A stretch of 64,000 nt of DNA from Vibrio cidicii (GTDB lineage: Bacteria; Pseudomonadota; Gammaproteobacteria; Enterobacterales; Vibrionaceae), in assembly GCF_009763805.1 (NCBI RefSeq), contig NZ_CP046804.1:3038001-3102000 (forward strand), read 5' to 3'. The position numbers were made by a program, and so were the translations under genes. How positions within the stretch are numbered: the stretch's first letter is position 1; each line of letters begins with the position of its first letter. Below, in pieces: positions 49,477 through 60,395 of the stretch. The notes below the pieces were generated by a model. It was not told the DNA's origin and did not search any database. It worked only from the letters and a program-made list of their open reading frames with translations.

Positions 49477-49743
49477 TTAGTCTTCCTGTACGTTGTACTT
49501 TTTGTCTAGGGCGTTCATCCGTGCCACATAAACAAAGATCAGGGCCACAAAGGTGTAGATCGACCCTTGCTGCGCGAACCAAAATCCTAATTTGAAACCA
49601 CCAAATTGAATCGCATTTAGCGGCTCGACAAATAAAATCCCAGCGCCGTAAGACACCAAAAACCACACTGCTAGCAGTGATCCCATGATTCCCAAGTTTT
49701 CCTTCCAGTAGGCTTGAGCATGTTCTGTTGATTCGAACGCCAT
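49477..49743 (-). CDS. Symporter small subunit, DUF4212
   Basis: An 88-residue membrane protein with two hydrophobic segments (about 19-41 and 58-76) of the DUF4212 / sodium-symporter small-subunit family. It begins MAFESTEHAQAYWKENL and is preceded by AAGGAGAAGG. It always accompanies VC_2705-type large subunits and is probably required for their assembly or activity. It is the first gene of the two-gene unit. Confidence 0.9.
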   Translation of the reverse strand: MAFESTEHAQAYWKENLGIMGSLLAVWFLVSYGAGILFVEPLNAIQFGGFKLGFWFAQQGSIYTFVALIFVYVARMNALDKKYNVQED

Positions 49744-50161
49744 GGCCTTCTCCTTGTGTTTCTCGTCTGAATAGATGTGTTAACGTAATGTTACACTTCC
49801 TAAGATAGCAGCGAAAAATCAACAGATCTGTGCAACTTTAGTCGGGTCAAATGGCGGGATAAATCAGCTCAAAAGGTCAATTAGCGTAGGATACAGCAAG
49901 AAAGTGTGATGTTAACATGATGTTAATTTAGCCAAAGGTCTAAGAAATCGACCTAGATTAGTTTTGCCTCGCAGGCTTTGCTGGCGCATTTTCATGTCGT
50001 ATACGCACATCGGCAACATAGTGACGCTAAATTAGACAGAAAAAACTCAATTGTTTACATAAACTTTTCGATAAAGAGTCACGTTTTCGTGCAAAATAGT
50101 TAGGCTAAACACGGTGGCTTTCGCTGCAAATAACAACAATTTAACTAAAGGGAGGGAGAAA
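49744..50161. other. Divergent regulatory region of the symporter unit and nhaP2
   Basis: A 418-base non-coding region between two divergent units. It contains several TTAAC/GTTAA-type dyads, including ATGTTAACAT at 49909-49918 and an imperfect one near 49778-49797. CrbR would be expected to bind near the symporter promoter, but I cannot assign a site. Confidence 0.4.
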
Positions 50162-51907
50162 GTGGACGCAAACACAATCAACGGCTTTTTTCTGATTGGT
50201 GCACTGCTTATTGCGCTCAGTGTGCTCCTAAGCCCGGTGTCCTCAAAATTGGGGATTCCAATTCTGCTCGTTTTTCTCGCTGTCGGTATGCTGGCTGGGG
50301 AAGACGGCGTTGGTGGCATTTTATTTGATAACTACCCGATCGCCTATCTGGTGAGTAACTTAGCGCTGGCCATCATCTTGCTCGACGGGGGAATGCGTAC
50401 TCGTGTGGCCAGTTTTCGGGTCGCCTTTTGGCCTTCGGTTTCGCTCGCCACGATTGGAGTTGCCATTACGACATTATTGACCGGATTGATGGCAACGTGG
50501 CTGTTTGACCTCGATTTACTGCAAGGCATTTTGGTTGGTGCGATCGTCGGTTCGACCGATGCCGCAGCGGTGTTTTCCCTATTGAAAGGGCGCAGCTTGA
50601 ATGAGCGGGTTGGTTCAACCTTGGAGATTGAATCCGGTACTAACGACCCAATGGCGGTGTTTCTCACCGTGACCATGATTGCGGTGCTCGGCAGTAGCGA
50701 GAGCGGCCTCAGCGCTGGCTTTTTAGCACTCAGTTTTGTTAAGCAGTTTGGTATTGGTGCTCTGCTCGGGCTTTCAGGCGGCTGGCTTTTGTGGAAAATA
50801 ATCAATCGCAGTCAGCTACCGGAAGGGCTTTATTCAATTCTGACCGTTAGTGGTGGTTTGATTATTTTTGCCCTGTCGAATGCTCTCGGCGGCAGTGGTA
50901 TTTTGTCGATTTATTTAGTGGGATTACTGATTGGTAACCGCCCAACGCGCAGCCGCCACTCGATTCTCAACGTGTTGGATGGCATGACTTGGTTGGCGCA
51001 AATCGGCATGTTCTTAGTGTTGGGGCTGTTAGTGACGCCTTCCAACTTGTTGGACATCGCTGTGCCCGGCTTGGCACTGGCGTTTGGTATGATTATTTTC
51101 GCGCGGCCAATCTCGGTGTGGATTGGGCTGTTGCCGTTTAAGAGCTTTACCGCGCGCGAGAAATGGTTCATCTCTTGGGTCGGATTGCGAGGCGCGGTGC
51201 CGATCATCTTGGCGGTTTTCCCGATGATGGCGGGTCTGCCGGACGCGCAGCTCTATTTCAATCTGGCGTTTTTCGTCGTTATGGTGTCGCTGATTGTGCA
51301 GGGCGGTACGTTAACCAAAAGCATGGCATTGGCCAAAGTGGAACTGCCATCCAAGCCCGAACCGATTTCCCGCACTGGCGTCGAAATTTTTCCTACCAGC
51401 GAGTGGGAGCTGTTTATCTATAAACTGAAACAAGACAAATGGTGCATCGGCGAGCCACTGCGTAATTTGTTTTTACCTGAAGGGACACGTATTGCGGCGG
51501 TATTTCGCCAGCAGCAGTTACTGCACCCATCGGGCAGCACCAAACTCGAAGAGGGCGATACCTTGTGTGTGCTTGGGCAAGAAAAAGATCTTGAAGCGCT
51601 CAGCCAACTGTTTAGTGAAGCGCCAGAGAAAGCCTCGTTTGCTCGCTTCTTCGGCGATTTTTTCTTGGATGTCGAAGCGAAACTGTCTGACATGGCGATG
51701 GCCTATGGCTTGGATCTCGGTGATGTCAGTGGTGATACGACTCTTAAGGATCTAGTGACGGAACACTTGGGCGCAACTCCGGTATTGGGTGACCACTTTG
51801 AATGGCAAGGATTGCGCTGGGTGGTGGCGGATGTGGTGGATTGGCAGGTGACGAAAGTCGGTTTGTGTCTGCCTGCCGACGATAGTCAAGCGTCAACGAG
51901 CGAGTAG
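50162..51907 (+). CDS. nhaP2: K+/H+ antiporter NhaP2 (CvrA)
   Basis: A 581-residue CPA1 antiporter with about thirteen membrane segments ([49 protein letters not shown]) followed by a cytosolic TrkA-C-type domain. In V. cholerae NhaP2 exchanges K+ (or Na+) for H+ and protects against potassium at acid pH. I chose GTG 50162, which gives the family start (M)DANTINGFF with AAAGGGAGGGAG upstream; an ATG 48 bases earlier is not supported. It converges on crbR with only one base between the stops. Confidence 0.93.
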   Translation: MDANTINGFFLIGALLIALSVLLSPVSSKLGIPILLVFLAVGMLAGEDGVGGILFDNYPIAYLVSNLALAIILLDGGMRTRVASFRVAFWPSVSLATIGVAITTLLTGLMATWLFDLDLLQGILVGAIVGSTDAAAVFSLLKGRSLNERVGSTLEIESGTNDPMAVFLTVTMIAVLGSSESGLSAGFLALSFVKQFGIGALLGLSGGWLLWKIINRSQLPEGLYSILTVSGGLIIFALSNALGGSGILSIYLVGLLIGNRPTRSRHSILNVLDGMTWLAQIGMFLVLGLLVTPSNLLDIAVPGLALAFGMIIFARPISVWIGLLPFKSFTAREKWFISWVGLRGAVPIILAVFPMMAGLPDAQLYFNLAFFVVMVSLIVQGGTLTKSMALAKVELPSKPEPISRTGVEIFPTSEWELFIYKLKQDKWCIGEPLRNLFLPEGTRIAAVFRQQQLLHPSGSTKLEEGDTLCVLGQEKDLEALSQLFSEAPEKASFARFFGDFFLDVEAKLSDMAMAYGLDLGDVSGDTTLKDLVTEHLGATPVLGDHFEWQGLRWVVADVVDWQVTKVGLCLPADDSQASTSE

Positions 51908-51908
51908 A

Positions 51909-52538
51909 TTACTCGCTCATCTCTTTAAGCAGAATGACCGCTTGAGTGCGGTTTTTCACGTCCAGTTTGCGGAAAATTGCCGTCATGTGCGCTTTGATGG
52001 TCGCTTCAGAAACGTTGAGCTCGTAAGCGATCTGTTTGTTGAGCAAGCCATCAGAGAGCATGCCCAGTACTTTATATTGCTGAGGCGTCAACGCGGCGAT
52101 TTTCTCCGCCAAATCATTACACGCGGCGTTATTGATGATCAAACCTTCCGGGAAGTAGGGGTCGCCATTGAGCACTTGGTTGAGTGCGGCGATAAGGGCT
52201 CGCATATCGCTCGATTTGGGAATAAAACCGAAAGCGCCGTGGCTTTTCACTTGGGTTACCACGGACGGCTCCTCGCTAGCAGAGACCACTACAATCGGTA
52301 AATCCGGGTATTCCGCACGCAGTTGGATCAACCCCGACATGCCATTGGCCCCCGGCATTTTGAGATCCAGCAGCAACAGATCCGGCTCTTCTTCACGTGC
52401 CAGTAGATTGAGCAGTGCTTCTAGAGAATCGGCTTCAAGTAAATTTGCGCCGCTGACCGCCATGTGCACCGACTGAAACAGGGCGTTGCGAAAAAGAGGG
52501 TGATCGTCGGCAATGATAATGGTGTAGGTCGAGTCCAT
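51909..52538 (-). CDS. crbR: NarL-type response regulator CrbR
   Basis: A 209-residue response regulator. The receiver has the phospho-Asp in LLLLDLKMPGANG (about residue 58), and the C-terminal LuxR-type HTH contains LTPQQYKVLGMLSDGLLNKQIA. By neighbourhood and family it is the partner of CrbS and activates acs and the symporter genes when acetate is used. It converges on nhaP2. A strong promoter is not obvious in the 188-base gap to dsbD. Confidence 0.88.
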   Translation of the reverse strand: MDSTYTIIIADDHPLFRNALFQSVHMAVSGANLLEADSLEALLNLLAREEEPDLLLLDLKMPGANGMSGLIQLRAEYPDLPIVVVSASEEPSVVTQVKSHGAFGFIPKSSDMRALIAALNQVLNGDPYFPEGLIINNAACNDLAEKIAALTPQQYKVLGMLSDGLLNKQIAYELNVSEATIKAHMTAIFRKLDVKNRTQAVILLKEMSE

Positions 52539-52690
52539 GACGTTAAGCGCTTTTTACTAATTCGTTAATAGAATTATTGTCAGCTTTGCCTTGCTGGACA
52601 ATATTTATCCGCTAAAAGTCTGATGTAAATCGACTTTTATTAGATTTCTTGCATATACACGAGAGAGGAAATGAGAAATCGGCAAAGGAA

Positions 52691-52718
52691 AACGCCAGAG
52701 AGGTATCTCGCTGGCGTT
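52691..52718 (-). terminator. Terminator after dsbD
   Basis: AACGCCAG / CTGGCGTT hairpin just beyond the dsbD stop, with an A-rich stretch that is T-rich on the minus strand. Confidence 0.75.
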
Positions 52719-52726
52719 TGAAAGTG

Positions 52727-54521
52727 TTATGGGGTAAGTGCGTCCAGATGCACTAAGAAGGGTTCGGCTGGCATAAAGCCAGTCAGCCGCGCGTTTGAAA
52801 CGGGGTTTCCTTGCGCATCCCAGAACTCGATAGTTGGCAAACCGAGCACTTGCAGATGTTGCAGCAGCTCAATGTCTTGCGCTTGATTGCGCGTCACATC
52901 GGCTTGTAGCAAGACAAATTGCTGTAACTTCGCCGCGACCTGAGGATCGTGAAAAGTGTATTTCTCAAACTCTTTACACGCCACACACCAGTCGGCATAA
53001 AAATCGAGCATCACAGGTTTACCGGCTTGTTTGGCCAATTGCAGTTGCTGCTGTAAGTCAGCCACGGAGCTGATGCGCGTGAAGCGCACCTCGTTTACGG
53101 ACGTCGATGCACTTTGCGGTGCATACCAATAGTGCAACGCAGGTTGCGCCGAGGCGAGGAGACCGAGTACGGCGATGATGCCCAGCGCACTTTGCTTCCA
53201 GCCGCCAAACTCTAAGCTATTTTTGGCATGGTAAAGCCAGCCAAACGCGGCGATACCTAACGCTGACCACAAGGCGGTCGACCAGAGTTCGGGAAGAATG
53301 CGTTCCAGCAGGAAAATAGGCGCGGCGAGCAGCACAAAGCCAAACAGGGTTTTAACGCGCTCCATCCAGCTGCCGGCTTTCGGCAAGAGTTTGTTGCCAA
53401 ATACCGCCACTAGGACCAGCGGAATGCCCATCCCCATGGCGAGTGCGTACAACGCTACCCCGCCCGTGAGCAAGTCGCCGCTTTGTGCCACGTAGAGCAG
53501 CGCACCGGAGAGCGGCGCAGTGGTGCAAGGAGAGCACACCAAGCCAGAAATCGCCCCCATCGCAAACACGCCTAAGCTGCTACCACCTTGCTGCTGATTG
53601 CTAAGATTATTCAGCCAAGTTTGCGCGCGACTTGGCAGTTGCAAGGTGTAGAGGCCAAACATCGACAGAGCGAGGGCAACAAAGAGTGCGCTCAAGCCAA
53701 TTAGCACGTATGGGTGTTGCATTGCCGCCTGAAATTGCAGGCCAGCGGAAGCGACCACCAAACCAAGCAGCGTGTATGTCAGCGCCATCCCTTGCACATA
53801 GATCAGTGCTAAGCCGAATGCGCGACGCTGGCTGAGTTGACCGCCGCCGAGCACGATGCTGGTGAGGATCGGATACATCGGCAGCACGCAAGGAGTAAAG
53901 GCCAAACCGACGCCCAGCGCCAAAAACAGCAGCGGCGTCCACCAGTTATCAGCTAAGCCAGAAGCCAATTTATCTTGCTGGGTTAAAGGCGCAGCGGGCG
54001 AAAGCGTTGATGTGTCTGTCTTGCCGCTGGCCGCAGGTTGGGCAGACGATTTCACCGCTGGCGCTGGATTAGTAAACGACTCAATCTCAATCACCCGCGT
54101 TTCCGGTGGGTAGCAAAAGCCCGCTTTGGCGCAGCCTTGATACTGCACAATCAGCTTTGCTCCACTTTGCCAGTCTTGCAGGGGAATTCCAACGAATAGC
54201 GGCGTGGTGTAGATGTTGACGTCGCCAAAAAATTCATCGCGATATGGCTGGCCGTTTTCCATCTCAATCTCGCCGAGAGTGACATTTTCGGCGCTAAAAG
54301 AGAGGCGCTGCTGGTAGAGGTAGTAGCCCTCTTTCACTTGCCAGTCTAGGGTGATGCGATTGCCTTGCTGGAACGAGTTAAATGGAAACGCTTGATCGAC
54401 AGTAACAAATTCACTGCTTCCCGAGGAAAAGCCCGAATTCTGGCTATTACCAAACAGAGCAAGCGAGGGTGCCGAGAAACGTCATGGCACCCAGCAATAA
54501 GAGAGTAAACAATGCGCGCAT
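52727..54521 (-). CDS. dsbD: Thiol:disulfide interchange protein DsbD, frameshifted as given
   Basis: DsbD of about 597 residues, which passes electrons from cytosolic thioredoxin across the inner membrane to DsbC and related periplasmic proteins. A signal peptide (start [14 protein letters not shown]), the periplasmic alpha domain ([12 protein letters not shown]), eight membrane segments ([10 protein letters not shown] and CSPCTTAP cysteines) and a thioredoxin-like gamma domain ([14 protein letters not shown]) are present. The frame breaks in the signal peptide at 54476-54480 (plus strand GAAAC); removing one base gives a continuous signal peptide ending PSLA. The usual dsbD neighbours dcuA and aspA are upstream. 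Confidence 0.95.
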
Positions 54522-54667
54522 AATAATTGGGATCGAAACTTAAGTTGTGGCTAGTGTAACTCACTCAGACCCTGAAACCGCGCAGAAAGTTTCACGTGCA
54601 TTGGCTTTGTGATGTCGGGCGAAGAAAAAGGGGAACCGAGGTTCCCCTAAATGCTGTAGCTAGCAAA

Positions 54668-55981
54668 TTACATCAAGATGTTGGTCAGGAGCAGACCAAA
54701 GCCAATGCTGAATACCATGCTAAGTAAGCCAGGGATCATAAAGCTGTGGTTGAAAATGTACTTGCCGATGCGCGTTGTGCCTGTGCGGTCAAAGTCGATT
54801 GAGGCAATGATTGGGCCGTAGTTAGGAATAAAGAAGTAACCGTTTACGGCAACGAATACCGCAATGATCACCGCTGGTGGCAGGCCCAGCGTGATCGCTA
54901 CCGGTACTAACACAGCGGTGGTAGCGCCTTGACTGTTCACCATTACCGACAGAGCAAACAGGGCGAAAGCAAATGTCCAAGGCGCGACTTCAACCAGCCC
55001 TGACACTGCCTCTTTAACCATAGCGCCGTGACCGCCAATGAAGGTGTCACCCAGCCAAGCGATACCAAAAATGGCGACGATGGCACGCATACCTGCATGG
55101 AATACGGAGCCTTGGCTAATGGCATTGCCATTGGGTTTACACAGCAAAATGATCAGAGCGGCAATAGAGAGCATGACGATTTCAATCGTATGCGCCATGC
55201 CCATTGGTGAGCCGTTAAATTGCGGACGCAAGCTTGGCAGGGCACCCATCACCACCACAATGATGGCGCCAAATAAGAATAGCGCGACCGATTTTTTCGC
55301 TTGCGGTGTGATTTCAATGTCCGCCACCGACACTTCTTGTTCCATTTCAGCACGAAACTCTGGGTCTTGCAGACGGCGCTGATATTCAGGATCGTCTTTA
55401 AGCTCTACGCCAATCTTATTAACGAACAGGCAAGCGCACGCCAAACCGAGAATGGTACTTGGAATGGTGATCATCAGCACGTCGGTGAGAGTGATCCCTT
55501 GCGGCTCTAAGAAGGCAACCAAGGCGACCACAGCGGCCGCAATCGGGCTGGCGACAATGGCAAACTGGGAGGCAATCACCGCCATGCTCAGTGGGCGCTC
55601 TGGGCGGATGCCGCTACGACGGCTCACTTCAGCAATCACAGGCAGTACAGAGTAGGCTACGTGACCGGTACCGGCCATCATAGTGAAAAAGTACGTCACC
55701 ACAGGTGCGATAAAGGTAATGTGACGAGGGTTGCGGTGCAAAATGTGGGTAGCGATTTTAATCAGGTAATCCAAACCACCTGCGGCTTGCATTGAAGCCG
55801 CTGCTGCCACAACCGCCATGATCATCAGCATAACATCAATAGGTGGGCTGGTTGGCTGCATACCAAAACCAAAGCTGAGAATGGCAAGGCCAATACCGCC
55901 CATTACACCTAAGCCGATACCGCCAATCCTTGCACCAATTAGGATACATCCTAATACGATAAGGAACTCAATTAAGAACAT
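54668..55981 (-). CDS. dcuA: Anaerobic C4-dicarboxylate transporter
   Basis: A 437-residue Dcu-family inner-membrane transporter with about ten hydrophobic segments. It starts [21 protein letters not shown] and has the conserved [19 protein letters not shown] and [16 protein letters not shown] segments. It exchanges aspartate, fumarate, malate and succinate under low oxygen. It is downstream of aspA across a 143-base gap with a terminator, matching the aspA-dcuA order of enterobacteria; DcuB cannot be excluded by sequence alone. Confidence 0.9.
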   Translation of the reverse strand: MFLIEFLIVLGCILIGARIGGIGLGVMGGIGLAILSFGFGMQPTSPPIDVMLMIMAVVAAAASMQAAGGLDYLIKIATHILHRNPRHITFIAPVVTYFFTMMAGTGHVAYSVLPVIAEVSRRSGIRPERPLSMAVIASQFAIVASPIAAAVVALVAFLEPQGITLTDVLMITIPSTILGLACACLFVNKIGVELKDDPEYQRRLQDPEFRAEMEQEVSVADIEITPQAKKSVALFLFGAIIVVVMGALPSLRPQFNGSPMGMAHTIEIVMLSIAALIILLCKPNGNAISQGSVFHAGMRAIVAIFGIAWLGDTFIGGHGAMVKEAVSGLVEVAPWTFAFALFALSVMVNSQGATTAVLVPVAITLGLPPAVIIAVFVAVNGYFFIPNYGPIIASIDFDRTGTTRIGKYIFNHSFMIPGLLSMVFSIGFGLLLTNILM

Positions 55982-56093
55982 TTTAGACTCCTAGAAATGA
56001 ATAGAAAATAAACTGGCTCTATCCGGCGGTATGTTGTTTTTTTCTTGCCATGACCCAGCGCAAGCTTTCTCTTTTTTACTGCCGGTAGAAAGT

Positions 56094-56120
56094 AAAAAGG
56101 CTCTGAATCAGAGCCTTTTT
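56094..56120 (-). terminator. Hairpin between aspA and dcuA
   Basis: AAAAAGGCTCTGA / TCAGAGCCTTTTTT hairpin immediately after aspA. It should separate aspA from dcuA partly or fully. Confidence 0.9.
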
Positions 56121-56124
56121 TTAC

Positions 56125-57577
56125 TTATTCGTAGCGTTTCGCTTTATAGGTTGGGTGCATAAAGTTTTGCACCGATAAAATGTCATCCAACTCTTCTGAG
56201 GTGAGCAAACCGCGTTCAAGGACCACCTCACGCACGCTCTTACCCGTTTCCGCACAAATCTTACCCACGATGTCACCTTCATGGTGGCCGATGTATGGGT
56301 TGAGGTAAGTGACGATACCGATAGAGTTGTATACGTAGTTTCTCACAGATCTCTTTGTTGACGGTAATGCCATCGATACACTTGTCGCGCAGGTTGACAC
56401 AGGCATTTTGCAGCAGTGAAATCGATTCGAACATCGCCTGACCAATCACAGGCTCCATGACGTTGAGCTGTAGCTGGCCGCCTTCGGCTGCGAAAGAGAT
56501 CGTGTTGTCGTTGCCCAGCACTTTGAAGCAAACTTGGTTGACCACTTCAGGAATCACTGGGTTTACTTTGGCTGGCATGATGGAAGAGCCTGCTTGCATT
56601 TCTGGCAAGTTAAGCTCGTTCAAACCCGCGCGAGGGCCAGAAGAGAGCAGACGTAGGTCGTTACACACTTTAGACAGTTTGACCGCTAGGCGTTTTAGTG
56701 CGCCGTGCGCCATCACGTAAGCACCACAGTCTGAGGTTGCTTCAATCAGATCTTCGGCTGGCACTACGTCAAGGCCAGTTACCGCTGCAAGGTGTTTCAC
56801 CGCAAGCGCTTGGTAGCCCGGAGGGGTGTTTAGGCCAGTACCGATGGCAGTTGCACCTAGGTTCACTTCCAGTAGCAGTTTCGAGGTGTATTCCAGCGCG
56901 CGGATCTCTTCGTTCAGCGTCACCGCCCAAGCGTGGAATTCTTGACCAACGGTCATTGGCACCGCATCTTGCAACTGAGTGCGGCCCATTTTCAAAATGC
57001 CACTGAACTCTTGTGATTTCAGTTCGAACGCGCCTTTTAGGTATTCAATCGCTTCCATCAATTTATGGATGCTGTTGTAAACCGCAATACGGAAACCGGT
57101 TGGGTAGGCACAGTTGGTGGATTGGCTCTTGTTGACGTGATCGTTCGGGTTGACCACGTCGTAGCTGCCTTTCTCTTTACCCATCAACTCAAGCGCAATG
57201 TTGGCGATCACTTCGTTGGTGTTCATGTTCACCGATGTGCCAGCGCCGCCTTGGAAGACGTCTGACGGGAATTGATCCATGCATTTGCCGGTTTCCAGCA
57301 TCAGGTCACACGCTTGGATAATGTAATCTGCCACATTCTTTGGAATCGCACCTAATTCACGGTTAGCCAGTGCCGCGGCTTTTTTGGTCATCACCATGCC
57401 GCGCACAAACTCAGGTACGTCCGAAATCGTGACATTGGAGATGTTGAAGTTTTCGATAGCGCGTAAAGTATGGATGCCATAGTATGCATCCGCTGGAACA
57501 TGACGTTGACCTAATAGATCTTCTTCAATGCGAGTGGCTTGGGTAGACGCTGGATGCGCTTCAGTTAGGGTAGCCAT
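56125..57577 (-). CDS. aspA: Aspartate ammonia-lyase, frameshifted as given
   Basis: Aspartase of about 483 residues (aspartate to fumarate and ammonia). It has the fumarase/aspartase signature [11 protein letters not shown], an N-terminal [22 protein letters not shown] and the catalytic TNCAYPTG region. The frame breaks at 56338-56342 (GAAAC on the coding strand); deleting one A restores [20 protein letters not shown]. It makes the fumarate that dcuA exchanges. The 303-base gap 57578-57880 upstream should carry its promoter and that of fxsA; I see no clear FNR or CRP site in it. Confidence 0.95.
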
Positions 57578-57880
57578 AACAGGATCCTTAGATGATAATT
57601 CTGATAATTTAAAATATTAGTTAGCCATATCTGCAATCAGAATCCATTCATCAGAATTTTTGGCTGTAAAATCCGTCCTGACTTATGTAGCACATGATAC
57701 TGTTCCCTGCGCATAAAAATAGTAAGTGGATCACTCTTTTTGCTTTTATTCGCGGAATATTTTGCAAAATATAAATGGGTTATGAACAGCGAGTGGGCTT
57801 GGTCAATCACGCTTTTTTACAGCTTCAATTTGAGTTGTCAGCGGCTTTGCCATTACACTGGAGCGAACTGAGGAGGTCCT

Positions 57881-58381
57881 GTGTTTCCTGTACTTTTATT
57901 GCTGTTTATCTGTGTGCCAATTATCGAAATAGGCCTGTTTATTCAGGTCGGTGGCTTTTTAGGGCTCTGGCCGACGATTGGTTTGGTGTTATTGACCGCG
58001 TTTGTCGGCGCGTCTTTGGTGCGCAGCCAAGGGCTACAAACATTGCTTTCAGTACAGCAGCGTTTGCAGCAAGGCGAGTTGCCCGCGCAGCAGATTGTTG
58101 AAGGGGTGATGTTAGCGGTGGCAGGCGTCTTGTTGTTGACACCGGGGTTTATGACCGATGCGATGGGAATGCTGGTGTTATTGCCTGCGCCCCGAGCGGC
58201 GCTAGCGCGTGTGTTGATGAGTAAAGTGGTGGTCAAAAGCAGCGCGGCAGGTTTTACGTCGCACTCTTTTGAGCAAGAGACATTTTCTCACCGCCATCAT
58301 GATGCAGAGCGAGGCGGACAAACGTTCGAAGGCGAGTTTGAGCGCAAAGACGATGACGAGCACAAACCAAAACTGAAGTAA
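57881..58381 (+). CDS. fxsA: FxsA family membrane protein
   Basis: A 166-residue FxsA protein with two or three membrane segments in the first 110 residues (FPVLLLLFICVPIIEIGLFI; GVMLAVAGVLLLTPGFMTD) and a polar, histidine-rich C-terminal tail. In E. coli FxsA (suppressor of F exclusion of T7) alleviates phage exclusion when overexpressed; its normal role is unclear. The start is GTG with AGGAGGT upstream. Divergent from aspA, as in enterobacteria. Confidence 0.88.
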   Translation: MFPVLLLLFICVPIIEIGLFIQVGGFLGLWPTIGLVLLTAFVGASLVRSQGLQTLLSVQQRLQQGELPAQQIVEGVMLAVAGVLLLTPGFMTDAMGMLVLLPAPRAALARVLMSKVVVKSSAAGFTSHSFEQETFSHRHHDAERGGQTFEGEFERKDDDEHKPKLK

Positions 58382-58415
58382 ACCGAAGCGTAAAGAAATC
58401 GAGCCAGATAGAGAG

Positions 58416-58440
58416 AAAGCCGAGCATGCCCGGCTTTTTT
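58416..58440. terminator. Terminator between fxsA and trmL
   Basis: AAAGCCG / CGGCTTT stem with an internal self-complementary GCATGC, followed by T. It lies between the convergent genes. Confidence 0.88.
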
Positions 58441-58460
58441 ATCGCCTGGTCGTCGGCGTA

Positions 58461-58934
58461 TTAAATCGCCCCTTCAAAGCCAAGTTGTCGCCACGCCTCG
58501 AAGGCAATAATCGCCACCGCGTTCGACAGGTTCAAGCTTCGCGCCTCGGGCATCATCGGAATACGAATGCGCTGGCTGGTCGGCAAACTTTCTATCACTT
58601 CTTGCGGCAAACCGCGTGTTTCTGGGCCAAACAGCAGGACATCGCCACGTTGATAGCGGGCGTTAATGTGATGGTCACTGCCTTTGGTGGTGCAGGCGAA
58701 GAGACGATATTCACCGCGCGCCTGAAGAAAATCGAGAAAGGCTTGGTAGTTTTTATGGCGTGTCACGCGGGCGAGATCGTGATAATCCAAGCCAGCGCGA
58801 CGCACTTTCTTCTCTTCCAGATCAAAACCTAACGGTTCAATCAGATGCAAATGTGCGCCACAGTTGGCGCACAGGCGAATAATGTTGCCGGTGTTTGGGG
58901 CAATTTCCGGTTCGTAGAGCGCAATATCAAACAT
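58461..58934 (-). CDS. trmL: tRNA (cytidine/uridine-2'-O)-methyltransferase TrmL
   Basis: A 157-residue SPOUT-class methyltransferase that modifies the wobble base 34 of tRNA-Leu. It starts [24 protein letters not shown], with the knot-forming FGPETRGLP and the C-terminal [21 protein letters not shown]. Length is as expected for the family. It is a single gene, tail to tail with fxsA and about 70 bases after cpxA. Confidence 0.93.
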   Translation of the reverse strand: MFDIALYEPEIAPNTGNIIRLCANCGAHLHLIEPLGFDLEEKKVRRAGLDYHDLARVTRHKNYQAFLDFLQARGEYRLFACTTKGSDHHINARYQRGDVLLFGPETRGLPQEVIESLPTSQRIRIPMMPEARSLNLSNAVAIIAFEAWRQLGFEGAI

Positions 58935-59003
58935 GCCATCGAGTTCGTTTAGTCAAGGTGGAGCCAAGTATAAGGCGCTCGCCAGAACGAGTCCAACAGC
59001 GGC

Positions 59004-60392
59004 TCAGCCGATTTTATTGACCGGGAGAGTGACGCTGACGCGCAACCCTCCGAGTGGGCTGCGGCTGGCTTTGATCGTACCACTATGCTGGCGGATGGCG
59101 CTTTCGGTAATCGTCAGCCCGAGCCCTGTTCCACCGGAGTGGCGATCGCGAGCGGTGGAAACGCGATAAAAGGGACGAAAAATCGCCTCGAGTTCGGTTT
59201 CTGGTACGCCATCGCCATTGTCATCCACCGTGATGTGCAGTTGATCGCCGTGGTCGCGTACCTCAACTTGAACCCAATCCTTCCCGTAGTAAATCGCATT
59301 GCGAATTAGGTTTTCCACTGCGCTCATTAAGAGTTTGGGGTTGCCCGAAATGGTGCGTGATGGCAGCGGTGAGTAGTTGAGCGTTTTGCCCATCTGCTCG
59401 GCTTCAAATTGCGCATCTTGAATGATCTCTTCCCATAGGCTGCTGATGGGTTGATCTTCACGGTCGAGATGGCTGTTCATCTGCATGCGCGACAGCGCCA
59501 GCAGTTCGGCAATCATCTGTTCTAATCGCTGCGCCTCGGTATCAATGCGTTGCAACTCGGCGCTTTCCCCCTGCTTGCGGGTCGCCAATGCGTTGGCCAT
59601 GCGCAGGCGAGTCAGCGGGGAGCGCAGCTCGTGAGAGATATCCGAAAGCAAACGCTGCTGCCCTGAAATCATCTGATTGACCGCTTCCACCATCTGATTA
59701 AAACTCGCGCCCGCTTGGCGAAACTCAGACGTGCCTTTCTCTAGCGTTGGATCGGTAACAAATTCCCCTTTTGCTACTCGCTGGGCGGCTTTTTCTAATC
59801 GCCGTGCAGGTTGGCTCAGCGCCCACGCCAGCCAAAGTAGCAGCGGGGTACTGACCAGCATGACCGCTAAGAGCAGTTGCAAAGGTTGGTCAAACATGCG
59901 CAGCAAAAATGGTGGTGGCTGGTTCCACTTGAGACCGACATATAAAAAGTACTCTTTGCCTGCCAAGGTAATCGGGAGCGGGCCTGAAAGCATAAAGCGG
60001 CCATAGAGTTTTTGTTGTGGTTTGTCTGGATGCTCCATGCTGGTGACAAAATTTTTCAACGCTTTGATCTGAAAGTCGCTGTGTTTGAGTGTGGTGAGAA
60101 TGTTGGCGTCGGTGTCGCTGAGGAAAAAACGTGGCCGGTTGTCGCGTCCGTGGCGCTCGCCCGGACGTTCGAGACGAAAGAGAATTTTGCCCAGATCGCG
60201 TTCATCGGCAAATTCACGTTCGATCTCTTGCTTCGCTTCCAACAGGCGATCGTAATGATCGGGCGGGATTGCATGGGCTTTACGCGGATCAAGGTGTGGC
60301 AGCGCCAGCACCGCCATCAACACCAAAAACATGGTGAACCAGAAAATGGCAAAAATGCGCCCATACAGGCTGGTGATCTTGGGCAAACGCAT
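59004..60392 (-). CDS. cpxA: Envelope-stress sensor kinase CpxA
   Basis: A 462-residue inner-membrane sensor kinase. Two membrane segments (about 10-30 and 170-190) border a periplasmic sensor domain; HAMP, HisKA (LLSDISHELRSPLTRLRMANAL) and the ATPase domain with DNGDGVPE and GGTGLGLTI follow. CpxA detects misfolded envelope proteins and phosphorylates CpxR. It lies three bases downstream of cpxR. Confidence 0.94.
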   Translation of the reverse strand: MRLPKITSLYGRIFAIFWFTMFLVLMAVLALPHLDPRKAHAIPPDHYDRLLEAKQEIEREFADERDLGKILFRLERPGERHGRDNRPRFFLSDTDANILTTLKHSDFQIKALKNFVTSMEHPDKPQQKLYGRFMLSGPLPITLAGKEYFLYVGLKWNQPPPFLLRMFDQPLQLLLAVMLVSTPLLLWLAWALSQPARRLEKAAQRVAKGEFVTDPTLEKGTSEFRQAGASFNQMVEAVNQMISGQQRLLSDISHELRSPLTRLRMANALATRKQGESAELQRIDTEAQRLEQMIAELLALSRMQMNSHLDREDQPISSLWEEIIQDAQFEAEQMGKTLNYSPLPSRTISGNPKLLMSAVENLIRNAIYYGKDWVQVEVRDHGDQLHITVDDNGDGVPETELEAIFRPFYRVSTARDRHSGGTGLGLTITESAIRQHSGTIKASRSPLGGLRVSVTLPVNKIG

Positions 60393-60395
60393 GCT

